DNA from: Methanomethylovorans sp041447285
GTDB lineage: Archaea > Halobacteriota > Methanosarcinia > Methanosarcinales > Methanosarcinaceae
Length of the DNA stretch: 64,000 bases
Assembly: GCF_041447285.1 (NCBI RefSeq)
Contig: NZ_JBGMEB010000026.1
Coordinates: forward strand, 1-64,000
Direction: 5' to 3'
The number at the start of each line of letters is the position of its first letter. Within the stretch, counting starts at the first letter, position 1. Below are positions 15,250-23,786 of the stretch, in pieces. Both the position numbers and the translations under genes were made by a program. The notes under the pieces were generated by a model that was not told where the DNA came from, did not search any database, and saw only the letters and a program-made list of their open reading frames with translations.

Positions 15250-17025
15250 TCACTTTGCCCAAAATGGGTTTTCTTTCCTCTTAAGCTCCAAGAATGCATC
15301 TAAAGCTTCCACTTCATCCGCAGAAAGAGAATCACATATTTCATGCTCGAGTATCTTTGCATGCCTTTCAGGCACATTCACGTAAAGAATATCTTCCTCT
15401 TTTATCTGGCGTCCGACCGTAGGTCCTTCAATTGCCATGGCTACTTCCATTCCTGTTCTTGCAGAACCTATGTTTTCGCCTCTTAATTGCAAACCTTTGA
15501 CCTTGCCAATGACCACACCATCAGCATTAGTGAGGTCAACATTTGTCCTCACGATACCAGATCTGATCTTTACTCCGACAACTGCGGGCTTACTCTGTCT
15601 GAAAATACAGTCACGCATTATCTGGAAGACAGCGGGTTTGATAATAGTCTCTGAAATATTCTTTTCAGAGAGTTCTTTCTGCTCTTCTATCCAATCCTTA
15701 TAGTCGTCAATGAGCCTGTATATAACATCATTCACAAACAACTTGATGTTAGACAGCTGAGCTTTTTCTCTGGCATCCGGTAGTATCTTTACGTTGAATC
15801 CCACAAGCACTGAGTATTGCGGGTCCTCTATAGCTGAGACTTCAACTATATCACGATGCGTAATGTCGCCGACATCAGCTTTCCTTATAGGGATCTCCTC
15901 TTTTTGAAGCTCATTAACAAGAGCTTCGAGGGATCCAATGGTATCGGCTTTGATAGTGATACCCATTGCATCGGTGTCAATGTGTACCGCATCTACTTCC
16001 TGCTTAATATCCTGAACGATCTTGTCAAGGGTTTCCGGAGTGGCAACTCTTAAAGGAGTACCTGCAAGGGCTCCATCCAGATTAGGGGCCGAGATCTTTA
16101 TACCAGCAGCTGCAATTACCTTATCGATCTGCTGGAACTTTTCTTCGGATTTGATCTCAGACAATGGCCTGGGCTTTAGGATAGCCCTCACTTTTGTCTG
16201 TATCGGCTCACCGAGGCTTCCAATTACAATAGTATCGCCTTTTTGCAGCATACCGTCATAAAGTATCAGATCAACAGTGGTACCGAGACCACGTTCTTCC
16301 TTCACTTCAAGTACGGTTCCTACTCCAGGACCAGTTGCATCATACTGCAGATTTGCTTCCAGGAATTTCTGTGCAAGCCCAAGCAATACCATCAATACAT
16401 CAGCTATTCCTTCTCCGGTCTGGCCACTAATAGGAATAACGCCTATTGTGCGCTGGAAATCCTTTATCCTGTCATAACGGTCAGCATTGAACCCGACATT
16501 ATAAAGTTCACCTATGACCTCATAGAATTTATTGTCAAGATACCCTTTCACATGTTCAGCCTGTTTATTATAGCTTACAAGGAAAGGAGCATTTGGTGTG
16601 GAGTTCCAACCATGTATCCTGTCGATCTTATTGGCTACGACCACAAAAGGAGTTTTGAAGCGCTTTAGGATCTGCAGGCTTTCTATGGTCTGTGGCTTGA
16701 AACCTTCATTGATGTCAACGACAACAATAGCAAGATCAGCGAGCGCTCCTCCGCGACTGCGCAGAGATGTGAACGCGTGATGACCAGGCGTATCGATGAA
16801 CAGCAACCCCGGCACTAGAAACCTTTCCCTTAAGGAAGGATTACCACATTTCTCAACAATTACATCTATAGGCACTTCAGTAGCACCAATATGCTGGGTA
16901 ATTGCGCCTGCTTCACCGGCAGCTACCGAACTTCCCCGTATCCTATCAAGCAGCGTGGTCTTCCCGTGGTCTACGTGCCCCATCACAGATACAATTGGAG
17001 TTCGTAAATTCTTTTTATCTACCAT
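15250..17025 (-). CDS. infB: translation initiation factor IF-2 (aIF5B)
   Basis: A 591-residue GTPase that promotes subunit joining, with archaeal/eukaryotic IF5B architecture and no bacterial N-terminal extension. GTPase motifs: GHVDHGKTT (16-24, G1), DTPGHHAF (G3), 'VVANKIDRI' (G4). Domain II follows ('GTVLEVKEERGLGTTVDLILYDG'), then domain III ('DAMGITIKADTIGSLEALVNEL') and domain IV ('VGVKIRSGIVRTNVDLTNADG'), ending with 'LELKRKENPFWAK'. No intein is present, although aIF5B is a known intein site in some archaea. Located between ndk and rps6e in the standard cluster. Confidence 0.95.
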   Translation of the reverse strand: MVDKKNLRTPIVSVMGHVDHGKTTLLDRIRGSSVAAGEAGAITQHIGATEVPIDVIVEKCGNPSLRERFLVPGLLFIDTPGHHAFTSLRSRGGALADLAIVVVDINEGFKPQTIESLQILKRFKTPFVVVANKIDRIHGWNSTPNAPFLVSYNKQAEHVKGYLDNKFYEVIGELYNVGFNADRYDRIKDFQRTIGVIPISGQTGEGIADVLMVLLGLAQKFLEANLQYDATGPGVGTVLEVKEERGLGTTVDLILYDGMLQKGDTIVIGSLGEPIQTKVRAILKPRPLSEIKSEEKFQQIDKVIAAAGIKISAPNLDGALAGTPLRVATPETLDKIVQDIKQEVDAVHIDTDAMGITIKADTIGSLEALVNELQKEEIPIRKADVGDITHRDIVEVSAIEDPQYSVLVGFNVKILPDAREKAQLSNIKLFVNDVIYRLIDDYKDWIEEQKELSEKNISETIIKPAVFQIMRDCIFRQSKPAVVGVKIRSGIVRTNVDLTNADGVVIGKVKGLQLRGENIGSARTGMEVAMAIEGPTVGRQIKEEDILYVNVPERHAKILEHEICDSLSADEVEALDAFLELKRKENPFWAK

Positions 17026-17134
17026 GAGAAACCCCTCGATTATTGTTCTTAAGATGTGTGGAATATAGGGAGCAGGTTATTCTCCATACTGATCACAAAA
17101 ATGATCCTGTAGGTGAAAACCATTCTATCCCAGC

Positions 17135-17584
17135 TTACTCATATAACCATGCTTCATCTATCTTCTTGTAACCTGTGATCTCATTATCCTTAAAATGAAT
17201 GGAGATCTCACGCTTTGCGGCCTCAGGTGAATCGGAAGCATGCACAATGTTCCTTCCGGTCTCAACTGCAAAATCGCCGCGGATAGTACCAGGCAATGCA
17301 TTCACCGGATTGGTTGCTCCATTGATGCTCCTCATGATCGCGATGGAATTCTTACCTTCGATGACCATGGATACAGATGGGCCGGAGGTGACATAATCTA
17401 TAAGAGAAGGGAAGAAGGGCTTTTCGGAGTGCTCCTTGTAATGCTCCTTAGCACTGTCCTTATCCATGACATTCATACGCATGGCTGCTATCTTGAGCCC
17501 TTTTCTCTCAATCCTTAAGATGACCTCGCCTATCAGACCTCTCTGTACAGCGTCTGGCTTTATCATCACATAAGTCTGTTCCAT
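17135..17584 (-). CDS. ndk: nucleoside diphosphate kinase
   Basis: A 149-residue NDK transferring the gamma phosphate of NTPs to NDPs through a phosphohistidine. Seen: 'TYVMIKPDAVQRGLIGEVI' near the N-terminus, and the active-site stretch 'GRNIVHASDSPEAAKREI' with His115. The C-terminal 'WLYE' end is typical of the family. Length is normal. It sits 12 bp after the L24e gene and 109 bp before aIF5B, the usual archaeal arrangement that supplies GTP next to translation factors. Confidence 0.95.
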   Translation of the reverse strand: MEQTYVMIKPDAVQRGLIGEVILRIERKGLKIAAMRMNVMDKDSAKEHYKEHSEKPFFPSLIDYVTSGPSVSMVIEGKNSIAIMRSINGATNPVNALPGTIRGDFAVETGRNIVHASDSPEAAKREISIHFKDNEITGYKKIDEAWLYE

Positions 17585-17596
17585 TTTGACACCGAC

Positions 17597-17785
17597 TTAG
17601 GCTTTTTTGAGGTAGACTCTGCCCTGCTCTGTCCAAATGGTACGCCTTGGAAGCCTTCCAAGCATAAAGTTGTTCTCGCACTTGGATGAACAGAAATAAT
17701 ATGTAGATCCGTCTTTCTTGGCGAACAACTTTCCAGTACCTGGCTCGAGTAACTCACCGCAGAAAGAACACTTTCTCTGCTCCAT
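17597..17785 (-). CDS. rpl24e: 50S ribosomal protein L24e
   Basis: A 62-residue zinc-binding ribosomal protein. It has CSFCG at 6-10 and a second Cys pair CSSKC at about 32-36, forming the zinc finger, then 'LGRLPRRTIWTEQGR', which matches the archaeal L24e family. Length is normal. It is 6 bp after the S28e gene and cotranscribed with it and ndk. Confidence 0.93.
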   Translation of the reverse strand: MEQRKCSFCGELLEPGTGKLFAKKDGSTYYFCSSKCENNFMLGRLPRRTIWTEQGRVYLKKA

Positions 17786-17791
17786 TTTACA

Positions 17792-18007
17792 TCACCTTGT
17801 AGTAAGCTTCTTTGCTTCCCTTGAGGTCTCCATAAGCATGAAGACGTCCCCGATCCTTACAGGGCCTACACTGTTACGGGTAATTATACGACCTTTGTCG
17901 CGGCCTTCCAGAACTCTGCACTGGATCTGGCTGGCTTCACCGTGCATACCGGTATTTCCGATAACATCGATGACCTCTGCCGCATATCCTGTATCATCAT
18001 CTGCCAT
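17792..18007 (-). CDS. rps28e: 30S ribosomal protein S28e
   Basis: A 71-residue OB-fold ribosomal protein. It has the family signature 'GYAAEVIDVIGNTGMHGEASQIQCRVLEGRDKGRIITRNSVGPVRIGDV' spread over residues 7-55 (the core 'GPVRIGDVFML' and 'NVRGPV'-like C-terminal segment), ending '...REAKKL'. Located 21 bp downstream of the L7Ae gene in the minus-strand ribosomal operon. Confidence 0.93.
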   Translation of the reverse strand: MADDDTGYAAEVIDVIGNTGMHGEASQIQCRVLEGRDKGRIITRNSVGPVRIGDVFMLMETSREAKKLTTR

Positions 18008-18028
18008 TGTCTATACCTCCCAAGGGGA

Positions 18029-18385
18029 TTACTTCAGGGCGTTAACCTTCTGGACTATGTCGTCAATAAGCTCTGCACCCTTTCCTGCATCTATGATGGC
18101 CACTGTTGCACAGTTTACGCCAATACCGCATGCAGCTCCAAGTTCCTTCTGCTGCTTTACAAAGATATATGGTGCATTCTTCTCTTCACATAGAACAGGG
18201 ATGTGAGCAATGATCTCTTCTGGCTGAATGTCCTCTGCGATGACTGCAAGCTTTACGATACCTCTCTCAATTGCTTTTGTTACTTCGTTGGTACCTTTCT
18301 TGAGTTTACCTGTGTCTCTTGCAAGTTCAACGCTCTCGAGGGCTTTGTCAGCGAGCTCTACTGGAATATCGAATTTTTTTGCCAT
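18029..18385 (-). CDS. rpl7ae: 50S ribosomal protein L7Ae
   Basis: A 118-residue L7Ae binding kink-turns in 23S rRNA and, in archaea, in C/D and H/ACA guide RNAs and RNase P. Seen: 'LKKGTNEVTKAIERGIVKLAVIAEDIQPEEIIAHIPVLCEEKNAPYIFV' (the conserved KGxNExxKAIERG patch and the downstream VCEEKNIPY-like motif). Start chosen at ATG 18385 (MAKKFDIPVE) because GGAGAT lies 7 nt upstream; an upstream in-frame ATG at 18409 has no such site. It is the first gene of the ribosomal operon. Confidence 0.95.
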   Translation of the reverse strand: MAKKFDIPVELADKALESVELARDTGKLKKGTNEVTKAIERGIVKLAVIAEDIQPEEIIAHIPVLCEEKNAPYIFVKQQKELGAACGIGVNCATVAIIDAGKGAELIDDIVQKVNALK

Positions 18386-18549
18386 GTTATTTATCTCCTT
18401 CAAAACCATGAATATATTTCATAGTCTTTCATCATTCATTGTAGCTCCGGAATAAATCAAGCCGGAACAGATTGGCTTAATGATCTTCAACTGCCTGCGT
18501 TAGTGCCTTTAAAGAAACTTACATCAAGCGTTGGCTATCAATCGTTGCA

Positions 18550-18563
18550 TTTATTTATATACC
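18550..18563 (-). promoter_or_regulatory. TATA box of the L7Ae ribosomal operon
   Basis: Minus-strand ggtatataaataaa is the only strong TATA element in the 234-bp spacer upstream of L7Ae. It predicts transcription start near 18525 and a 5' leader of about 140 nt, long for an archaeal mRNA. L7Ae autoregulation through a leader kink-turn is known in archaea, but I could not see a convincing kink-turn here. Confidence 0.5.
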
Positions 18564-18643
18564 TTACGGCAAAATACTAACGTAGCCTGCGCAGAAGGAT
18601 TTATTAGAACAAAAGCCTTTCCGTCGAAAAATGAAAAAGAGCC

Positions 18644-19516
18644 TTAGACGAAAGGCTCAAATGCAAGGCCTAAAAGATTAGATTCATTTGCCTTTACAAC
18701 CACGGTGGTGATATTACCATCTTCTGCAATATCATAATCAAGTCCACGGCTTGAACTGTTCTCTGCAAGCGAATTGAGTTTTGTCAGAACGCTTTGGTTC
18801 AGGTCCAGGTAGATAGTTTCCCTGGCATATGTTTCGTTATCTATAGCTTTAAACTCTAGGTAGTATTGATCAGCAGTCAGCTTCTTGTCAGAACTTATGA
18901 TCTGGATCGCTGCTCCTGGCTCGGTTTTACTAAGCAAGTAGTCGAAATCATGCGAAGCCTCAGCATTACCGGAAAGGACATCCAGTACAGTCTTGACCCT
19001 TGTTTCACTACCTAATAACATTGGTGAACCAACTACGTTAGAATAATTATTGCCCCTTGACAGCAAATAATATCCATTATATGGTTCTGCTGATTGTACA
19101 TACTGGAAGTTAACAACTTCCGGATAAATGGAGTGAAGCTGGAATACTGAATCCGAACTTTTATCGATATTATTGTCGACAGCACTGAACTCTTTAGTCA
19201 CCCATACATTATATATTGCTGCCATTTGAGTCGCATTTGGCTCGAACATTTGTAACTGGCTATTGTAAACCTTAGTAAAATCAACAAATTGAGCAGATGT
19301 AATACCATCTGGACTCATTGCAATTCCATCTGCAATGGAATCAAGCTGATGATCAATATGTTCACCGGCAATGGTATCTATGCTAGGTGCCTCAATACCT
19401 GTTGTATCACTTGTAGTAGTTTTGTTGTTCTTGGACTCACCCGAAACGAAGACAGCAACTACAGACCCTAACATAATAACAACGAGAAAAATAGAAATAG
19501 CGCTCTGTTTATTCAT
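18644..19516 (-). CDS. secreted or membrane-anchored protein of unknown function
   Basis: A 290-residue protein with an N-terminal hydrophobic signal or anchor (AISIFLVVIMLGSVVAVFVSG), a Thr/Asn-rich linker, and an extracellular domain. The domain is rich in acidic and Asn residues and ends '...NLLGLAFEPFV'. I recognise no catalytic motif. GAGAGGATA precedes the ATG. It stands alone between the ribosomal operon and the SmsCB genes. The style (signal anchor with low-complexity stalk, many N-x-S/T sequons) suits a glycosylated archaeal surface protein. Confidence 0.6.
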   Translation of the reverse strand: MNKQSAISIFLVVIMLGSVVAVFVSGESKNNKTTTSDTTGIEAPSIDTIAGEHIDHQLDSIADGIAMSPDGITSAQFVDFTKVYNSQLQMFEPNATQMAAIYNVWVTKEFSAVDNNIDKSSDSVFQLHSIYPEVVNFQYVQSAEPYNGYYLLSRGNNYSNVVGSPMLLGSETRVKTVLDVLSGNAEASHDFDYLLSKTEPGAAIQIISSDKKLTADQYYLEFKAIDNETYARETIYLDLNQSVLTKLNSLAENSSSRGLDYDIAEDGNITTVVVKANESNLLGLAFEPFV

Positions 19517-19645
19517 TCATTATCCTCTCGGCTTTATCTAATGGCATAAAATAATAAAAACCTTTACTTAACAATATTTTATACATAAATATCAGAAAAG
19601 AAAAAGGTATGCAGAGATTTAGATTCTCCGCATCATCATATATAA

Positions 19646-20872
19646 TTAAATAGCTTTCTCACCAATCTTGGCAATTGTCTCATCTATACTTGCCTTCAGT
19701 TCATCAGGTATACCCTGAATACCCACATCAAGGAAACCTCTCACAATCATTCCGACAGCTTCTTCCTCAGTAAGACCACGAGCCATAAGGTATTCTATTT
19801 GCTCCCTGGCAATCCTGCCCACAGCAGCTTCATGGGAAAGCTCAATATCTTCAACATTTGCTTCTAGGATGGGTATAGCCCTCTGAGTACCTTCCTTCGA
19901 AAGCACAAGACCATGACATTCAAGGTGTCCTTTTGCTCCATCGGCATTGCCTATCATTTCACCCCTTGCAATGACTGTTCCACCGGTGGTGATAGTCCTT
20001 GAGATCAGCTCTGCCTTCGTATCAGGAGCATCAAATATTACCCTGCTTCCGAGATCCAGCTCGGAGCCGGGGTGAGCCACACCTATGCTGTTCAGTCGTG
20101 TAAACGCTCCTTTTCCTTTAAGGTGGACTGTCGGATACATCTGGACTGACTTAACCGGTTTGAGAGTAATATAATTGTTGATGTAAGTGCCGCCTTCTTC
20201 AACATGCACCACAGTACGGGGTCTGACACCTATTTGTTCAGCCCAGTTATGTATCATAGTAAAGTTAAGGGTAGCTCCCTTTTTCACATACATTTCTGAA
20301 ATTCCGAGATGTAATCCCTTTTCCACACCCTTTCTGGTGGAACATCCCGTAATTACATCAAGCTGTGCACCTTCTTCTACAACTATTATATTATGCACAG
20401 TTTGCGAAACTTGTTTGGAACCAATTAGCAGGCATGTCTGGACGGGCATTTTGGATTTTTTTCCTGCGGGAGCGCGGATAAAATAGCCATCTGCGTCCTG
20501 CAAGTAGGTCATAGCAGTATATTTGTCTGCATCAGGTTTCACAAGCTTCCAGAAATAATCCTTCACCCAGTCGTATTTCTTAATAGCGTCCTGAAGGGAC
20601 ATGAGCTCAACTTCATCGTCCTGTTTGACAGATGCATGCGAGACTGCATTGTTAAGCATGATGAAAGTGCCACTGCGGTTTTCCTCACTGGGTACAACAC
20701 CCACATTTAAGAGCGTTTTCTGATCATCTGCACTGAGAGTCAGAAGATCCTCTGTAACCTCTACCTCTTTGCTGGCTAGCTGATAATCATCAAGGTTTAA
20801 ATCCTCACCATAGGCAGCACTCTTCTTAAGCGCATCTTCTGCCTTTTTCTTCAGCGAAAGTTCATCTTGCAT
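19646..20872 (-). CDS. sufB: SufB/SufD family Fe-S assembly protein (SmsB-like)
   Basis: A scaffold protein of about 408 residues for Fe-S cluster assembly. The core is the SufBD beta-helix ('NIIVVEEGAQLDVITGCSTRKGVEKGLHLGISEMYVKKGATLNFTMIHNW' region). The C-terminal helical domain has 'LSHEAAVGRIAREQIEYLMARGLTEEEA', diagnostic of SufB/SufD. Only one such gene accompanies the ATPase here, which matches the two-component minimal SUF (SmsC-SmsB) described for archaea. ATG at 20872 has GAGGAG 8 nt upstream and overlaps the end of the ATPase gene by 22 nt; a GTG at 20881 is possible. Confidence 0.9.
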   Translation of the reverse strand: MQDELSLKKKAEDALKKSAAYGEDLNLDDYQLASKEVEVTEDLLTLSADDQKTLLNVGVVPSEENRSGTFIMLNNAVSHASVKQDDEVELMSLQDAIKKYDWVKDYFWKLVKPDADKYTAMTYLQDADGYFIRAPAGKKSKMPVQTCLLIGSKQVSQTVHNIIVVEEGAQLDVITGCSTRKGVEKGLHLGISEMYVKKGATLNFTMIHNWAEQIGVRPRTVVHVEEGGTYINNYITLKPVKSVQMYPTVHLKGKGAFTRLNSIGVAHPGSELDLGSRVIFDAPDTKAELISRTITTGGTVIARGEMIGNADGAKGHLECHGLVLSKEGTQRAIPILEANVEDIELSHEAAVGRIAREQIEYLMARGLTEEEAVGMIVRGFLDVGIQGIPDELKASIDETIAKIGEKAI

Positions 20873-21597
20873 TTGATACACTCCTCATACCCCTGTGATT
20901 TAATGTCCTGCAGCATCTCGTGCGGGTTACCGGAACACATCACTGTTCCATTGCATAGTATAAATCCTCTATCTGCTTCCACATAGTCCAGTACCTGACC
21001 GGTATGGGTGATGATAAGGGCCGATTTACCATGTTTACATCTTTCTCCCGCACATTTACCACGGCCACTCAAAAGGTTCTTGATAGTGATGCCAAGTTGC
21101 TCAATGCTCACGAGATCTACTCCGGATTCAGGCTCATCAAGCAACACCATATCAGGATTCTGTACTGACAACTGCAATAGCTCTGATCTTTTGATCTCTC
21201 CGCCTGAGAAACCTACATTTATGTCCCTGTCAAGGAAACGCACCATGTCCAGTGTCTCAGCAATCTCATCATATTCACTGCCACTTTTAGAAACTACGTC
21301 TAAAAGACTACGCAGTTTTACTCCGCTCATGTTTGGCGGCCTCTGGGTCATTATCCCAAGCCCCATTTTTGCCCGTTCGTAGACGGACATATTTGTGATG
21401 TCTTCACCTTTGAAAATGATCTTTCCTTTAACTACTTTATAACCTGAGAATCCCATCAGGGTCATCAGCAAAGCTGATTTACCTGCACCGTTCGGTCCAA
21501 AAAGTACATTTTTATAGCCGTCCTCGACATTAAGGTTAATACCATTAAGGATTCGACGGCCCCCAATTTCTACGGTAAGGTCTTGTATCTCCAGCAT
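20851..21597 (-). CDS. sufC: SufC family ATPase (SmsC-like)
   Basis: A 248-residue ABC-type ATPase driving the SufBD scaffold. Motifs: Walker A GPNGAGKS (34-41), signature 'VGFSGGEIKR', Walker B 'DMVLLDEPESGVD', switch His in 'LIITHTG'. Two features differ from textbook SufC: a Cys-containing insertion before the His switch (KCAGERCKHGK) and a C-terminal 'CIKCKMNF' pair. Both could bind metal or be redox active. It is first in a two-gene operon with the SufBD gene, consistent with the minimal archaeal SMS system. Confidence 0.92.
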   Translation of the reverse strand: MLEIQDLTVEIGGRRILNGINLNVEDGYKNVLFGPNGAGKSALLMTLMGFSGYKVVKGKIIFKGEDITNMSVYERAKMGLGIMTQRPPNMSGVKLRSLLDVVSKSGSEYDEIAETLDMVRFLDRDINVGFSGGEIKRSELLQLSVQNPDMVLLDEPESGVDLVSIEQLGITIKNLLSGRGKCAGERCKHGKSALIITHTGQVLDYVEADRGFILCNGTVMCSGNPHEMLQDIKSQGYEECIKCKMNFR

Positions 21598-21724
21598 ATA
21601 TGTCCCCCTTGAGAGAGCGAAGTTATATCCATCGGGTCTTTATTTATAGATTTCCACTTGTTAACGGCGTAAACTTCCGTGCAAGTGAAGTCTTGCATGT
21701 GTCAAAAACACAAAAGCATTAAAC

Positions 21725-21961
21725 TCATTTTTTGATTGTGCCTACAACAGGGCATGCATCCAAGGCAAATGACTCATGTGGAGCTTCTGTGTCAAGAGCT
21801 TCAGTGAGATCATTGCCAGCTTCATGCAATCCCATGTGCTCTCCTTCTGACCAGAAAACACTCTCAGTTACATCGTATACTTTTCCATTGTACACGACAT
21901 AAGCCTTTTCTCCATCTTTTCCGTTGTAACGGGCAATCTCTTCAACTGTAAACTCCTGCAT
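21725..21961 (-). CDS. cytochrome b5-like haem/steroid-binding domain protein
   Basis: A soluble single-domain protein of 78 residues: 'MQEFTVEEIARYNGKDGEKAYVVYNGKVYDVTESVFW' and then 'GEHMGLHEAGNDLTEALD'. The 'AYVVYNGKVYDVTES' strand-turn and the following H-x-(10)-D-T region match the cytochrome b5 family. The His residues at GEHMGLHEAG may be haem ligands, but the canonical HPGG is replaced, so haem or a related ligand may be bound differently. ATG at 21961 chosen for AAGGAGTG spacing. It lies between the SmsCB genes and a GNAT gene, apparently as a monocistronic unit. Confidence 0.8.
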   Translation of the reverse strand: MQEFTVEEIARYNGKDGEKAYVVYNGKVYDVTESVFWSEGEHMGLHEAGNDLTEALDTEAPHESFALDACPVVGTIKK

Positions 21962-22118
21962 ATATAACACTCCTTATACCGAATAACAAAGGAGATTGAA
22001 AATGAAAAAGCATAAACCTTTCCCTTTGATTTCATTTTTTATAGTGAACGTGCGTATGGAGAAAACAGAATGAATGGAAGAAAACAGGATTGATATTTTA
22101 GAACATATCAGAATGTGA

Positions 22119-22544
22119 TCAATCGTACAGTTTTACCATTGAAACATGTTCAATCCCTGCACCATCAAACACATCACCAAATTCACTAAACCCAAATATT
22201 CTATAGAATCCAATTGCACTGACCTGGGAATCAAGATCTAATCTTTTAATGCCCTCTGATTCAGCTTTTTCTAATAACCTTTTCATCAAATATCTTCCAA
22301 TATCCATTCCTCTGTATTGTTTAAGAACGCATATTCTGCCCAGTTTGAAGTATTTTCCATTATAGAATAACCTGCCCGTAGCTATTGGTATGTTGTTATC
22401 AAATACCAGTAAATGGTGTGCTTGTTCGTCGAATTCATCCCTTTCCATTGATCCTGGAACCTTTTGTTCCTCGACAAACACTACCTTCCTTACTTTGAAG
22501 GCTTCTTCAAATCCTTCTTTTCCATTAATCCATTTATAATTCAT
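22119..22544 (-). CDS. GNAT family N-acetyltransferase (YjcF/ElaA-like)
   Basis: A 141-residue acetyltransferase with the N-terminal 'AFKVRKVVFVEEQKVP' motif of the YjcF/ElaA group, acetyl-CoA-binding 'LGRICVLKQYRGMDIGRYLMKRLLEKA' (Q/RxxGxG/A variant QYRGMDIG) and C-terminal 'AIGFYRIFGFSEFGDVF'. The substrate cannot be inferred. It is divergent from the amino-acid transporter operon across 257 bp that contain weak dyads (GATTATGG 22567-22574 / CCATAATC 22603-22610). Confidence 0.88.
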   Translation of the reverse strand: MNYKWINGKEGFEEAFKVRKVVFVEEQKVPGSMERDEFDEQAHHLLVFDNNIPIATGRLFYNGKYFKLGRICVLKQYRGMDIGRYLMKRLLEKAESEGIKRLDLDSQVSAIGFYRIFGFSEFGDVFDGAGIEHVSMVKLYD

Positions 22545-22729
22545 GAGTTCACATAGTTCAGATTATGATTATGGATAATATTAGTATTTGCACATCTCAC
22601 TACCATAATCAAATATTATGTGAGAGTAAAATAGAAGCACACATTTGATATAATATTCATTTTAAAGATATATAAAAGATAGATTGCTGAAAAACAGTAT
22701 ACAGCTTCCAAAAAATTGCTGCTTATTAT

Positions 22730-22750
22730 AAAAACGAAAGCCTTATTTAA
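22730..22750 (+). promoter_or_regulatory. BRE/TATA promoter of the amino-acid ABC operon
   Basis: aaaacgaaagccttatttaa combines a purine-rich BRE (cgaaag) with a TATA-like ttatttaa. The same acgaaag-TATA arrangement occurs upstream of the small lipoprotein gene at 26012, whose leader also shares the 'aaaggctaggtgat' segment. The predicted start is about 22775, 25-30 nt upstream of the TTG. Confidence 0.5.
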
Positions 22751-22801
22751 TGTTTGGAATTTATGCTAACTTATCCATAACTAAAGGCTAGGTGATCTAT
22801 T

Positions 22802-23620
22802 TTGAAAAAAATATTCAACTTTATATTACTGGCACTGCTCGTCGTGTCTTTGGTAGCGATTTCCGGATGTGCCGACAAAACTGCAAATGAGAACACAAAC
22901 CAGACTGCAGGACAGGCAGTAGCATCTGCCGGAACAGTTAATGAGAAAGTTTACGTGATTGGAACAGAACCATATTTCCCACCATTCGAATATGCTGATG
23001 CAAATGTCAGCAGCGAGATAATTGGTTTTGATGTTGACCTCATGAACGCCATAGCTGCAGATCAGGGATTTAAGGTAGAATGGAAAGACCTTGAATTCGA
23101 TGCTCTGATTCCAGCGCTGCAGTCTGGCCAGATCGATATAATCGTTTCAGGTATGACCATAACAGCCGAACGTGAAGACGCTGTAGACTTTACAGAACCT
23201 TATATCAACGCAGGTTTGGCCCTTGCAGTAGCTGCTGACAATGAGGAAATAAAAAGTGTTGATGATCTGAAAGGCAAGGTAGCTGCTGTACAGCAAGGTT
23301 CAACCGGTTCCCTGGAAGCTGAAAAACTGAAAGCCGAAGGCAAGATCGGAGATATAATCTACCTTGCACATGTGAATGATATAATTCTAAACATCCAGAA
23401 CGGCCGTGCAGACTTTACAATCAATGATCTGCCAGTCACCCAGGCTTATATGAGTCAGAATCCTGGTGTCATAAAGATCGTGGATGATGAAATTACAAGT
23501 GATGCCTATGGATTCGCTGTGAAAACTGGTAACACTGAACTTCTGACCATGTTGAACCAGGGTCTTGAGAACGTCAAGAAAGATGGAACATATGATCAGA
23601 TAATGGATAAATACTTCTGA
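22802..23620 (+). CDS. polar amino-acid ABC transporter, substrate-binding lipoprotein
   Basis: A 272-residue periplasmic-binding-protein-like lipoprotein: lipobox VAISGCADK near residue 22, Thr/Asn linker, then the SBP_bac_3 fold ('VIGTEPYFPPFEYAD', 'IIGFDVDLMNAIA', 'LIPALQSGQIDIIVSGMTITAEREDAVDFTEPYI'). Residues of the 'GMTIT..R' and 'DFTEPY' segments contact the amino-acid alpha groups in family members. TTG start with AGGTGAT 6 nt upstream. It is the first gene of a binding protein-permease-ATPase set, separated from the permease by a hairpin (23633-23652) that may lower downstream expression. Confidence 0.92.
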   Translation: MKKIFNFILLALLVVSLVAISGCADKTANENTNQTAGQAVASAGTVNEKVYVIGTEPYFPPFEYADANVSSEIIGFDVDLMNAIAADQGFKVEWKDLEFDALIPALQSGQIDIIVSGMTITAEREDAVDFTEPYINAGLALAVAADNEEIKSVDDLKGKVAAVQQGSTGSLEAEKLKAEGKIGDIIYLAHVNDIILNIQNGRADFTINDLPVTQAYMSQNPGVIKIVDDEITSDAYGFAVKTGNTELLTMLNQGLENVKKDGTYDQIMDKYF

Positions 23621-23632
23621 ACATCTTAGTGG

Positions 23633-23663
23633 CATGCAACAAATGTTGCATGTCATTGTTTTT
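23633..23663 (+). terminator. hairpin plus T tract between binding-protein and permease genes
   Basis: CATGCAAC (23633-23640) AAAT GTTGCATG (23645-23652) is a perfect 8-bp stem followed by tcattgttttta. Partial termination or 3'-end stabilisation here would explain excess binding protein over permease, a common pattern for ABC operons. Confidence 0.55.
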
Positions 23664-23786
23664 ATCAAATACGAGATGTTTGAATGTATATCTGAGTAGC
23701 CTTCATCGCTATGTTTATATTTAGCCAGGTATTGGCTATAAAAGCAGTTTTTCAATAATTTTCCAATACATGCCGAGGTAGTAAAG

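Noticed and set aside
18386..18550. Kink-turn for L7Ae autoregulation in the L7Ae leader
   Set aside because: An RUGAUGA-like stretch exists (aatgatgaaa) but I could not find the matching CUGA strand and stems; only a small CCGG-based pairing is visible.
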